From contig KZ992677.1 in NCBI GenBank assembly GCA_003614735.1, positions 1-21,747 of the forward strand: a DNA stretch of 21,747 bases, in the 5' to 3' direction. Source of the DNA: Thamnocephalis sphaerospora. Taxonomy: Eukaryota; Zoopagomycota; Zoopagomycetes; Zoopagales; Sigmoideomycetaceae. Under the pieces are notes generated by a model, which worked only from the letters and a program-made list of their open reading frames with translations, was not told where the DNA came from and ran no database searches. Shown here piece by piece: positions 10,512 through 20,779 of this stretch (position 1 is the stretch's first letter; every line of letters begins with the position of its first letter). Made by a program: the position numbers and the translations under genes.

Positions 10512-12842
10512 TCATTGAACCATTTTCTTGTCCGCATCAAAGACGAACCGCCTAAAGCGAAGGCACACTTGTGGCGCATGGGCAGACGCTTCCGCTGCTT
10601 CACCACGTTGCTGCGTACGCCCCTTGTCAGCGCGCTTTCCCTTGCCACCTAGCGCGCTTGCCAGCCAGGACATTTGCTCGGCAGTGAGCCGCTCCGATAG
10701 ACGTATGCGAAACTTGCCACTTTGTCCAAAGGTCGACTCGATGCGACCTTGTATACCTAGTCCTATGCTATCAGCCATGTCCAGTCGCCTTGGCCTATCC
10801 AGTCTATCTCACTACTCACCGTGCGGTAGCGTCACCAGCATGCCAATAAACTTGTCTAGCTTAGCTTCGCGCTGAACCAGTCCACGAGCAATTACCGTGT
10901 ACTCGTCAACAACTCGATCCACCACCGCTGTGCGCATCTTGTCCTTGAAAATGTGTAGCTGCGGTAGTACGCTAGTGCGGTAGTCGGCACTGCGCATGGG
11001 CAATACAATGTTGCCGTAGAATGCCAGGCGACACTGCTTTGTATCTATTTGCCGTGCGTCAAGGTATTATGCAAATCATCGGACGGGCACGCGGATATGG
11101 CCAAGGATACGTATATCGGTATCAAGTCTTGAGACAATGGCAAGTGCATGGTCAGCATACGCCACCGAACGATCAAATTCTAGCAGAGCCCAGTAATTAG
11201 CAGGCTGATCAGCTTCAAGCGGTTCTTGCGGTAGCATTGCCTCAAAGGCATAGCTCTGCTCCAAATTTAACGTGTCCGCGCCAGACTTGGCAGCAGCCGC
11301 ATCCGACGCGCATGAAGCAAGCGGCGTCGAGAAAAATGTCGCCGTCGCCACTGCTGTTTCGTATCCAATCGTAACTGCAAAGTAGGCAAGTAAGCGCCAA
11401 CATCCGATCCGAAAACGCGTCAAACACGCACCGTGAAACTTGGCCCGAGTACGGCATTCAAGCTTATAGAATGGGATGCGACGCACGTTGATCACCGCAG
11501 CATAGATGGCGCGCACGGTACCAGGAGTTGCGGCAAGTCCACGCTCCAGCTTTTCTGGATCAAACTGCGTCACGCAAAGCCCAATGCGGTCTCCCTGGAT
11601 AGCTTGCTGTACCGGCTGTCGAAAGCGCTGCATGCTCTTGACCTTTTTCTCGCCACCTGGCACAATCTCCACCGTCTAGACCAAGCAAGAAGATAAGAAC
11701 ACAGGCCGGTCAGATCATCATAGCTGCAGGCTATGCAGCTGTACGTACATCGCCAATCTTGACTGTGCCAGAAAGTACGGTGCCGGTGAGCACGGTGCCC
11801 TTACCACGAATGCCAAAGCAATGGTCCACCGCAAAGAGAAATGGACCCGTAGGCAAGCGCGCTGGCACCGGCATCAGTTGGCTCAGCTGCGTCATTAGCG
11901 CTGAAATGCCCCAGACATCATCCTCGTCGTTGCTGCCACTGCTGCCTGCTGATGTCGGTACAATCGGCGCATCACCAAAGCCAAGTGGCGTAATAGCTTT
12001 GCGCAATGCTTGCGAAACCTAAGCCACCAGCAGATCAGCACACCAGCAACACACTGCCTTTCATCAGCACCGCGTACCTTGGCAATCTTTGTTTCGCGTA
12101 CATCCGCCGGAAACATGTCAACCTTGTTCAGCGCCACAAGCAGCGGACGCTGGATAATTTGCGCCAATACTAGGCACTATGTGAACCATTGCACCGCCAT
12201 TGTTCTCCGTCAGTAGCCAAATATCAGCATGCCGCTCGTCTCCCAGCATCGCCCACCTCGGCTGTCTGTGTTTGAATGCCCTTGGTTGCATCCACAACAA
12301 GTAGCATTACATCGATAATCTGCGCACCTATAGTCCCGGTCTCGTTTCAATAAGCCAGCCTTACTGATGCGAATAACACGCAGCAGCAGCAGCAGCAGCA
12401 GCAACTACCTACCGCCGATAACAGTGCGTACTAACGATGCATGACCCGGACAGTCGACTAACGTGACCAGGACGCGATCGGCCACATTATATCCATCGGC
12501 AGCTACCATAGATGCATAAGCACAGCCGCTCCGGCACCAGCCTTAGCGCTGTCGTCACAAGCTTACCCGTCCAGTGGGCGGGCACATTCATGCAAAACCC
12601 GGAAAAGCCCAGGTCTAGCGTGATGCCGCGCTCACGACTCTGCGGGTTTTTATCAAAGGCAGCCGTGGACGCTATGCTGCTAAGCCGTCGCGCTGCCCGA
12701 ATAACCACGCATAAGCATGACGCCAGCCGCTCATTGGTCACAGCTGCCGCCTACCTAAAGACGTCTTGCCACTGTCCACATGGCCAAGAATGCCAACGCT
12801 GACGCTGGCTAGTGGGCCGGTCAGGTCGGCCAAAGTGCTCAT
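10512..12842 (-). CDS. EEFSEC: Selenocysteine-specific elongation factor eEFSec (SelB family)
   Basis: GTPase that carries Sec-tRNA to the ribosome at recoded UGA codons. Ten exons on the minus strand: 12842-12755, 12692-12567, 12502-12413, 12327-12257, 12176-12078, 12018-11749, 11675-11432, 11374-11111, 11044-10820 and 10756-10512; 573 residues (human about 596). G1 GHVDSGKT is at 20-27, G2 RERGIT at 49-54, G3 DCPGH at 88-92 and G4 NKVD at 142-145. The eEFSec signature AAFDKNPQSRERGITLDLGF replaces that of EF1A, eIF2-gamma or EF-Tu. Asp223, His224 and Arg278 (contexts VDHCF and QGDR) align with the Sec-pocket residues of the human protein. Domain IV is complete, with FGQSGKF and the ending RFVFDADKKMVQ. 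All nine introns are short GT-AG (57-85 nt). Nothing looks decayed. Whether it serves Sec decoding here cannot be told from this window. Confidence 0.94.
12381..12403. repeat. (CAG)7 trinucleotide repeat inside an eEFSec intron
   Basis: Seven CAG units plus two bases, all within the third intron of the eEFSec gene (12412-12328), so not translated. In the transcript it reads as CUG repeats just after the splice donor. Confidence 0.9.
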
Positions 12843-13112
12843 GGTGGGAGGAACGGAAGAGTCGAGTTGACGAGAGCACAGAAGATAGTGCCAGCCCACG
12901 TAGTGATGATAGTAGCAGCAGTAGCTTTGCCGTATTCAGCACATTTTACACGAATTGAACCCGGCCAACGGTCGCGCACACAGCCCCAGCATAGCCAAGA
13001 TGAAGAACGCGCAAACAATGTATTGGCAGATAGTTTAGCCCGCAGGCCCATGGGCGAGCTGACGACCGGCTGGATCGGTGGAGAAGGGAGCCGATATCAG
13101 CAGTAGTCATCT

Positions 13113-13662
13113 TTACGCCTCCTGCTTCTCCTGCGCCTGCTGCTCGCGGACCTTGGTTGCCAGACGCATGCGCCGCTTGTAGCTGTAGTGCCAGTTTGAT
13201 GTCAGCTCGCGTTGCGCACGCAGCAACCACACGCGCCAAGTCAACACCGTTGCAAACAAACAGGCGGAAAGAGTCTGCCGACGCGACAGAGCACCGACCG
13301 TCGCCTGTCCACGCACGCCGCCGACTCTGTCGCCAGCCAGCAGGCTGTTTAGACGCGAGATTCACGCCCAAACACCAAATACCGCCAGCGCCGTTTCCTA
13401 GACCGCCTGTGCATTCACGTTGCACGCCTACTCACTCGTCATACTGGCACTTTTCGTAGGCATGACGCTCATCCTCGCACCGCCACGGCAGGTAATAGTT
13501 GTCGTAGCGGCACTTGCGCAGCGGAATCAGCTTATGGGCACAGTAGTCGCGCCACTCCAGCGGCAGCCGGTTCTGCTTCATCTCTTCCTGGGAGGCAATC
13601 ATGCGCGGGCTCGCATCATCGTCGTGTGCCACCGGCGGGGCCACAGAAGCGTCAGCAGACAT
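13113..13662 (-). CDS. NDUFB7: NADH:ubiquinone oxidoreductase subunit NDUFB7/B18
   Basis: Accessory subunit of the membrane arm of respiratory complex I, on the intermembrane-space side. Two exons on the minus strand, 13662-13436 and 13182-13113; 98 residues. The twin CX9C motif is intact (Cys41/Cys51 and Cys62/Cys72), in the family contexts LPLEWRDYC, LIPLRKC and CEDERHAYEKC, followed by YKRRM and a charged tail. Twin CX9C proteins are folded by the Mia40 relay, so no cleaved presequence is expected. Its presence implies that the organism has complex I, unlike Saccharomyces. The single intron is 253 nt, about four times the local norm. Confidence 0.94.
13183..13435 (-). other. 253-nt intron of NDUFB7 with internal hairpin
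   Basis: GTGAGT donor, TACAG acceptor and a CTGAC branch candidate. Exact 9-bp arms GCGACAGAG (13283-13291) and CTCTGTCGC (13325-13333) flank a 33-nt loop. Typical introns here are 55-85 nt, so there is room for an embedded RNA. No C/D boxes are seen, and H/ACA boxes cannot be assigned with confidence. Confidence 0.6.
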
Positions 13663-13906
13663 GGCGTAGATGGACTAGGCGCAGTGCAGGAGAATGGCCA
13701 GCGAGGCAGACGTGGTTGTTGGTAGATCGGGCAAGTTGCCGCTCGCTTCCGATAATGCGGCCGTGTTGACACAAAGTGGCGTTGCCTCATATTTTCACAG
13801 TTTGCAGCTTACTACGCCATCCAATGAGACCAGAGGGGCGGATCACCATGATGCATTCATATCCAACGACAAGCGACAGATGGACCACCGTTTAAAGGGT
13901 AGCAGA

Positions 13907-14057
13907 CTAACGACCGGGCGCATCAGACGAAGCAGCATGTCGGACAGGACTCCGGCTTTTTCTGCGGTCGTCATCGCGTCGGTGGCGGCGGCGGCGGCGA
14001 TCACGCTCCAGGCTGTCACTGCGGCTGCTGCTACGGCTGCGACTGCGGCTACGGCTG

Positions 14058-14089
<32 letters not shown>

Positions 14090-15271
14090 ACTGCGCTCCC
14101 GGCTGTAGCGGCGACCTCGCTGCTCGCGCCGCTCTTCATAGCGAGAACGCCGGGGAGAGCGGTCGTCGTCATGGCGCCGTACGCTACGCTCTCGGCTTGT
14201 GCTTCGCGGTCTCCAGTGTCGGTGCTCGTCTCGGCTGTCGTGATCATCACGGTACGAGCGACGATAGCGCTGGCGATCGCGGCTACGACTGCGACTGCGA
14301 GATGCGCCACGGCGACGGCGAGTGTCGCGTTCGCTCGGCTGGCTGTATGCAGATACGCTGCCACCGGCATATGGCGCATTACGATCGGCATTTGAGCGGC
14401 CGTCTTGACCCCAGCGAGACTGGCAGTATTCGTCATGTTGCGCGTATGAGCAAGCTGCCAGAGATAGCACCAACAGTTGCTGTATAGACACTAACCCTTC
14501 GTTCATCGCAACGTGATGCTTCAACCGCCTGCCGAGCACGACGTTCCCGCTCTTCCTTTTCGCGCTGATTCCGGATCTTTTGCATAATCTCTTCGTTTTC
14601 ACGCTAATGCGTTTGCCGCCAAACATCAGTAGGCGTAGTAAGCGCCAAGCCTGTCACCATGCCTGCTCACCTGCTTCCGCATAATCTCCTGCTTCTTCTG
14701 CTCGACAAGCTTGGCCGGAATACCGCCAATGTTCTCCTGCGCGCTTAGCAGCATGTCCCAGAGCTCTTGCACAAACACGCCTGCATTGTTCTCTAAAAAC
14801 CCGGTAAGGTTGATTTGGATGTGGCGCGGATCCAATTTCTAAGCCACCATCAACCGCAGAGAATCGTGAGTCATGTGCATATACTGTATGCATACACGTT
14901 GCTGTGCCGCTTACTTCCTCGGCCAGTAGGCCAAATACAAACTCGGTCACCACTTCGTCCTCAATACCGAGCAATTCCCGGACCCGACCGGCAATCCACG
15001 GGCGCAGCGCGTCCAGGTTGACCTTGGTCATGTTCACCTATGCCCACGCTCGTCAGTGCTGTGTGCATCGCAAGACGTTCGCGCAGTCCCACCTTTTTCT
15101 TGAACGACTCTGGAAACTTCATGGTCCGCAGCAGCTTCTTCTGCTTGTTGCTGAAGCGTGCATCTTGATCTGTGCTAGTGCCCTGCCCGCCAGCGGTGCC
15201 ATCGCGTTAGTACGACGCTGGTCGTGGCACTACGCGCCCACACGTACACGGAAAAAGCCGGCGTCGCCCAT
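13907..15271 (-). CDS. SRRM1: PWI-domain, RS-rich splicing coactivator (SRRM1-like)
   Basis: Nuclear RNA-binding cofactor that bridges splicing factors and links splicing to 3'-end formation in animals. Six exons on the minus strand: 15271-15248, 15182-15093, 15037-14915, 14838-14671, 14603-14496 and 14419-13907; 341 residues. The start MGDAGFFRGTS followed by RFSNKQKKLL matches SRRM1 closely. The PWI domain (about residues 35-125) holds the name-giving RPWI at 50-53, INLTGFL and LLLSAQENIGGIP. A charged helix (RENEEIMQKIRNQREKEER) leads to an Arg/Ser-rich tail with about ten RS dipeptides in a row, then DRRRRRHRRDDDRR. The first exon encodes only eight residues and rests on the conserved N-terminus and the CTAAC branch site of intron 1. 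Much shorter than animal SRRM1, as expected for a fungal form. Confidence 0.9.
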
Positions 15272-15499
15272 GGTGTCGTGCTGGTCCGAGAGTGCGTCGC
15301 AGTCCTGCCTAGCACGCCATCAGCGTCTGCTGCACGCTCAACGATGTCGCGATCGCTTACCAGACGTCGACAGGGGAATGCAGGCTAAACACAGTGGCGG
15401 CGACAAAAAAGTCAAAACAGAGCACAATTATTTAAAGAAAGGTCCACCAAGACCGACTTTTTTAATGTTTGATGTTGTAGCAACCGCAGCCATGTACGC

Positions 15500-18400
15500 T
15501 TAGGCAATTTCCAAAATCTTCTTGAGCCGGACAATCAGGCCCCACTCTTCCTTGGACACATCATTGCGGAAGCTCTCCTTGAGCACATCGATCGACTGCC
15601 GTGTGATGCGGCTGTAGAGCTCACTCTGCTCGGTAAAGTGGCGGCCAAACATCTTGGGCGTCTCGTAGACTGCACCCTCAATCTTGACGGCAACACCTGC
15701 CTGCGCCTGACCCTTCTTGACCATGTCGACGCTCTTGTGGTTCTGCTCAATACTGGTCACACGGCCGAGCGTGATAATCTCGCGCTCCTTGGTGGTCGGA
15801 TCAGTGTTGACCACGCAGATGGGCGTGCCTGGACGCAGCACACCGTCCACCACATCCACACCAAGTACAATCGGGTCGCGCTTGTTGAACACGCAGTTGG
15901 GGATGATACGCAGGATGACCGGGAAGACCGCCTGTGGCGCCTGGTCCTTGCGGCGCTGCTCCAGAATTTCCTAATGCGCGCAGCCATAGCAGGTGAGCCG
16001 TTGATCGCCTCCACCACCATCGCTTCCGACAGTGCGACACCCACCTGGTTGTAAGCAGTGAACTGGTCAAAGAGATGGTAGATAATGTCGGCCGTAAACA
16101 GCTTCACACCCAGCTCATCGGCCATTTCCTGTGCGTCCTTGTCCACCTTGACGTCGAAGCAGAGAAGCACGGCAAACTCCTTGGCGCGCTCAAGCATAGC
16201 AGAACAGCGGATCACATCACGCTTGTGCACTGGACCAATGTTGATACCAGACACCGGAATTTTGGACACGCGCAAAAACTCCAGCAGCGCCTCCAGCGAA
16301 CCGATCGTCGAAGCCTGCACGCATACGCCTCGACCGCTCTTGTCCACCGAGCTGAGCAGCGTCTGAAGATCAGACATGATCTCGTCCATCAGCTCCTCTT
16401 CGTCGTCATCCGGACCGACCACCATCAGTCGCGAACCGGCAATGGCCTTTTCAAGATCTGGCGCGCAGATCTTGACACCCATAGCTGCCTTGATGGTCTT
16501 GTGATGGACATAGGCCGACTATCAGGCAGCAACAGCGCAGGCAGATGCTGGTTAGCAATGTCGCCGCCATCACCATCGCTACCGTACACCACAGTCGACT
16601 CACCTTGACACGCAGCTCCCGCATCGGCTGCGGCGTAAGAAGTGCACGAACGTTGGTGGCAATTGGCCCGTTCAGTCCGCATACTACAATCCGGTCACCT
16701 TCGTTCAGCACACCGTTGGACAGCACCACGTCGATGGTGGTGCCGAGACCTTCGATCACCTTGACCTCCAGCACGGTACACTCCAACTCGGACAGGTACA
16801 TCAGCTTGTCGTTCATACGCGTCTGCGTCAGCTGGACCAGCAAGTGCAGCAGATCCGGAATGCCCTCGCCGGTGATGGCCGAAGTCGGCACCAGCGACAC
16901 GTTGCGACCAAGGTTCTTGTTGTCATAGTACAGGCAGGCGTTCAGACCCTAACAAGAAGTGCAAGACAATCTCGTTAGTGACTCTAATTGCGGGCCAATA
17001 CCATCACGCTGCTCACCTGCTCGGCAAACTCGACAATGACCTTGCGGGTGCGCTCCTCAAATTCGCGCTGAGCGTGCATCTTCTGCTTGCTAAGCGAGTC
17101 GCGGAAACCGTTGTTGGCGATCGGCTTCCAGTCATAGACACGATCAATCTAGCCGTATCGCTAGCGTCAGCCATCTTGCATCGACTCAAGGCGCACGCAT
17201 GTCGCCTACCTTGTTGAGCGCAACAATAAACGGCGTCTTGCGATCGCGCAGCAGGCGCAGAGACTCGAGCGTCTGCGGCTCCAGACCGTGCTAGTGTACG
17301 CCGGCGATAAACAACGACATCAATGAGGGAGACGTTGATTCAAGTCATGCCGCACGCAACGACAACATACCACAATATCAACCACGAGAATGGCAATGTT
17401 ACAGAGCGAAGAGCCACGCGAACGCAGATTCGTAAACGACTCGTGCCCCGGTGTGTCAATCACCAGCAGACCTGGCAGCTTATACTCGATGCTGTTGTCG
17501 GTCTGACCATGCGCAAGCAGCAGCGTCAGCCAAACTAGCGCCAGCGCACCATTTGCTCCGCTTTCACCAACCTTGGTGATCGTCTCCGTCTTTTGCTTGA
17601 CAGCTTCAATCGGGAAGTAGGTGGCACCAATCTGCTGGGTAATACCGCCAGCTTCACCCTCCTGAACGCTCGTTTGACGAATCTACGTGTAGCACCAGTG
17701 CTTAGCCACAAAGTTCCGGGCAGAGTACAGTTCCAGTGTGCTCACCTTGTCCAGCAGCTTGGTCTTGCCCGTGTCGACGTGACCGAGAATGCAGCAAATG
17801 GGCGAGCGAAGGTTATCCTTGGAGCGTGCGGCCATAGCCTCTTCCACGCGCTGCTTGCGACGCTCGGCCGCCTGCTTCTTGCGCTCGGCCACCTGACGCT
17901 GAGCATGGGTCATCTCCTCCTCCGAATCACTATCCTCCTCGCTGTCATCCTCTTCACTGTCCTCTTCTTCGCTCTCCTCCTCCCCCTCCTCCTCCTCTGC
18001 CGCCGCCGCCGCCGCCGCCGTCTTGTCCGCGGATTTGGTCGCTAGAGACACGCAAGTTAGCAGGTCACAAAGCGAGCGTTGCAACCTTTGCCAGACGTAC
18101 CAGACTTGGCTGCCTTCTTGGCCGCTACGGTGTCCTCATCCTCCGAGGACATATCCCAGCTATCCTTGACATCCTCTTCTTCCGAGGACGCGTCCCAACT
18201 GTCCTTGACGTTTTCGCCATCATCCTCATCGTCCCAAGATGCCTTGACGTCTACATTTGTCGGAAGACGCGTTAGTTGTTGTACGCGTACCAAGTCGCCA
18301 ACAACAGTGCTTACCCTGGGCAGCCTTCTCCTCCTCCTCCTTACGCTTGCGTTCTGCTTCCTCCTCCTCCTTGCGCTTGCGTTCTTTCTCGGCCTCCTCC

Positions 18401-19574
18401 TTCTGCTTGCGTGCCGCTTCTTCCTCATCCTTCTGCTGCTGCGGCTTCTTCTTCTTGTTGGAGTAAACGACACGCTTGCGACCCGTCTCCTTCTTGTCCT
18501 TGTCGTCACCCGTCAGTGCCGGGATCACGACGCCCGAAGCCAACAACTGCTCGCGCATCTGCTCGGCCTTGCGCTGACGCTCCCTCTCGGCCTTGCTCAG
18601 CAGCTTGCCTTCTTTGCGCAGCTGCTCCAGTCGAAGCTGTAGACACCAGGGACAATCAGATGTTAGTGATCAAGACCGCTATGCAATGCTCATGCTGTCT
18701 ACAACGCACCCGCTTCTCCTCACGCTTGCGCTCAGCCGCTTCAGCCGCAAGACGCTCCTCCTCAGCAATCCGGCGCTCCTCCTCCTCGATCCGCTTGCGC
18801 TCCTCCTCTTCCAGCCGGCGCGCCTCCTCCTCGGCCGCACGCTGGGCCTCGAGCATTTTCTATCCGCACAGACACAGCATACACGGTCAGTGACAGTATT
18901 TCTCGTCGTGCATGTTGTCGTCACAGCACGTACCTTGAGCTTGGCCGTAACGCCGCCCATCTTCTTCTTGCCCTTGCCCTTGCCCTTGCTAGTATCCTCC
19001 TCTGGCTCCTCTGGCGCCGCAGCCGGCTCAGGCGTCTCGGACTCCGCCGCAGCCTTACCCTTGCCCTTGCCCTTGCCGCCTGCATTGGCAGCAGCCTTGG
19101 CCTGAGCCGCCTGCCGCTTGGCCTCCTTCTGACGCTCCTTCTTCTCGCGCTCCTTCTCCTTCTTGGACTTGATGTGTGTCGTGCCCGGCTCATCGGCGGC
19201 CGCAGCGGTCGAGCTGCTTTCTTCAACCTCCGCTTCTGGTTGTGCCTTGGCCGGCTGCTTCTTCTTGCCCTTCTTGGCAGCACGCTTGACCTGTGCCATC
19301 AGGCCAAAGTCGTCGTCGTCGTCATAGTTGGGCTCCTCCGCAACCTCAAAGCCAACCGTGGCTTGCTTGGCCGGCTCAGGCGCCGGCGTCTCCTCGGCAG
19401 GCGCATCCTTCTTCACGCCGAATTCCTGGGACTCTGCAGCAGCGGTATCCTGCTCAAACTCCTCGTCCCTAACGGTGATACTCGTCAACATCTGAGGATT
19501 CGCCCAATCTCCGCCTAGAGACATGCTCACCAGTAATCGTCCTGCTTCTTCTTTCCTCCCTTCTTTTTGGCCAT
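15500..19574 (-). CDS. FUN12: Translation initiation factor eIF5B
   Basis: GTPase that joins the 60S subunit to the 48S complex and positions Met-tRNA (homologue of bacterial IF2). Thirteen exons on the minus strand: 19574-19531, 19468-18934, 18859-18710, 18636-18315, 18250-18101, 18041-17746, 17682-17572, 17502-17371, 17290-17210, 17148-17017, 16948-16604, 16518-16045 and 15970-15500; 1,080 residues. The start [22 protein letters not shown], split by an intron, is typical. The first 450 residues are low-complexity Lys/Glu runs with an Ala7 stretch and acidic blocks. The G domain has GHVDTGKT (487-494), DTPGH (552-556) and NKID (606-609), the last split by an intron between Lys and Ile. It is followed by HGLEPQT, domain II, domain III ([12 protein letters not shown]) and domain IV ending in [12 protein letters not shown]...[10 protein letters not shown]. 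The twelve introns (59-85 nt) are GT-AG. Confidence 0.97.
17999..18019. repeat. (GCC)7 repeat encoding the alanine run of eIF5B
   Basis: Seven GCC units on the plus strand, read as GGC repeats on the coding strand in the frame that gives a seven-alanine run just before the acidic Glu/Ser/Asp block of eIF5B. Coding microsatellite in a disordered linker, so length change is probably tolerated. Confidence 0.9.
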
Positions 19575-19845
19575 TTTCTGATGTGGTAAAACGGAAACAG
19601 CGGTGCGCTAGCAACAGTAACAGACGAGCGCGTAGGATGCGTGATCGGGCAACAACAGCGGCGTGAGTTGCGATTGTTGCGATGGTCCTGGACTTTTTCT
19701 TCTCATGATTCGCTGCTAGTTTCTACGCGCCGCCACCACCACCACCACCGCGCATACACGCACACTTGCATTGCTCCAGCAAGCGCATTCCTCCTGGCGT
19801 CGTTTGTCTCGTCTCTTTCTTCTCGCGTGCGTCTGTATATGCGCC
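19575..19845. promoter_or_regulatory. Divergent promoter region between eIF5B and PSF2
   Basis: The 271 bp between the two start codons hold both promoters. A (CCA)n tract occupies 19733-19749 and a pyrimidine-rich stretch lies just before the PSF2 start (about 19800-19830). No recognised TATA box or factor site was found. Confidence 0.5.
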
Positions 19846-20666
19846 ATGGCACTGCCAGCCGACCTGCAGAATGGCCTGTCACCGGCTGAAATCGAGTTCA
19901 TTAGCGAAAATGAGCTGGTGACGCTTATACCACACCGAAATATTGAGCAGCTCAATTTGCTCCAGGTAGGCTGTATGCGCACCGATATTTACTCCGCAAG
20001 CAGGCTAGAGCATGCAATGGTTTCTGGCGCGGTAATAGGGAACGCTCAAACCGGCTGTAGCGTCTCGCGAATGGCGTGCGCCTCTGTGGCTAGCCCTGAC
20101 GCTGCGTAGGCGAGCACAATGCCGCATCCTCCCGCCGGACTGGCTGAGCGTGGGCAAGTGCCGACCAGCGGTGTAAGCGGGCGAAACGGGTCTGCTGCTG
20201 ACGGTGCCGCTTGCCACAGCTTCATTGGCGGCTAGGCTGCGCGAGGAGCAAGACCAACCTGGTTTCAGCAAGCTGCCGCCCAACTACATGGAAATAGGCC
20301 ATATGTTGCTGGAAAGGTAAGCTGTTACGGCGTAGATCATCGCGGTAGAGTATGCCAACAGACAGGTTCGCCGGAGTAGCGCGGCCGATGATATTCCGCA
20401 GGCATCCATGGTGCGACGCCTGCTCAAAGATCTTCGCGAAGTGCGCCAGGCCAAGGCGCGTGCTGGTTTAGCATTTATCAACGGCAAGCATCTAGTGGTA
20501 GGTGGCAATGGCATGGCGATATGCAGCCGCACTGCGTTGACTTGGCGTCGCATAGATGGACAATATTGCCTGGATGGAACTGAACGAGATTCGGCCCTTT
20601 TTAACTGAGGCATTTCTGCGGATGCGTCAGCTGGAGCCAGAGGAGGCTGAAGGCGGTATGCCGTAG
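19846..20666 (+). CDS. PSF2: GINS complex subunit Psf2
   Basis: One of four subunits of GINS, the partner of Mcm2-7 and Cdc45 in the replicative CMG helicase. Five exons: 19846-19965, 20039-20153, 20220-20316, 20380-20497 and 20556-20666; 186 residues, the usual size (human 185). Conserved blocks are MALPADLQ, LSPAEIEFISENELVTLIP, RAPLWLALTLRRRAQCRILPPDWLSV, LPPNYMEIGHMLLE, SAADDI and MELNEIRPFLTEAF. The second intron uses a GC donor (GTGG|GCAAGT) and this is the only splice that keeps frame into SLAARLREE. The third intron acceptor is taken at 20379 because the earlier AG would break the phase. The start is the ATG in the context GCGCCATGG; the upstream in-frame ATG gives residues foreign to the family. 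Confidence 0.95.
20154..20219 (+). other. GC-AG intron in PSF2
   Basis: Donor GTGG|GCAAGTG, acceptor GCCACAG, 66 nt, with CTGCTGAC as branch candidate. The nearest GT in the same sequence (AAGTGC) is in the wrong phase, so the GC donor is needed to join DWLSV to ASLAARLREE. Confidence 0.8.
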
Positions 20667-20779
20667 CAGTCGAGGCACTGATGCACAAAAATACGACGCT
20701 TTAATAGAACCAACGCAGTTTGCGACATCCAACGGCGTGACTTTTGTGTATAGCGACGTTCATGATAGCGCCGCTAGCG

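Noticed and set aside
12945-12975. Minus-strand GGGTTCAATTC resembling a tRNA T-loop (box B)
   Set aside because: The flanking bases cannot form a five-pair T-stem and no acceptor stem or box A is found at the right distance.
13694-14395. Long plus-strand reading frame rich in alanine and threonine
   Set aside because: It is the mirror of the repetitive Arg/Ser codons of the SRRM1-like gene on the minus strand, which has clear homology and splice sites.
19771-19845. Upstream in-frame ATG that would lengthen PSF2 by 25 residues
   Set aside because: The added residues are hydrophobic and unlike the family, which starts at MALPADLQ; this stretch reads as a pyrimidine-rich 5' UTR.
20684-20748. 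CACAAAA / TTTTGTG inverted repeat in the PSF2/PDX2 convergent gap
   Set aside because: Only seven paired bases with a 51-nt spacer in AT-richer sequence; likely by chance, unlike the 18-bp hairpin in the other convergent gap.
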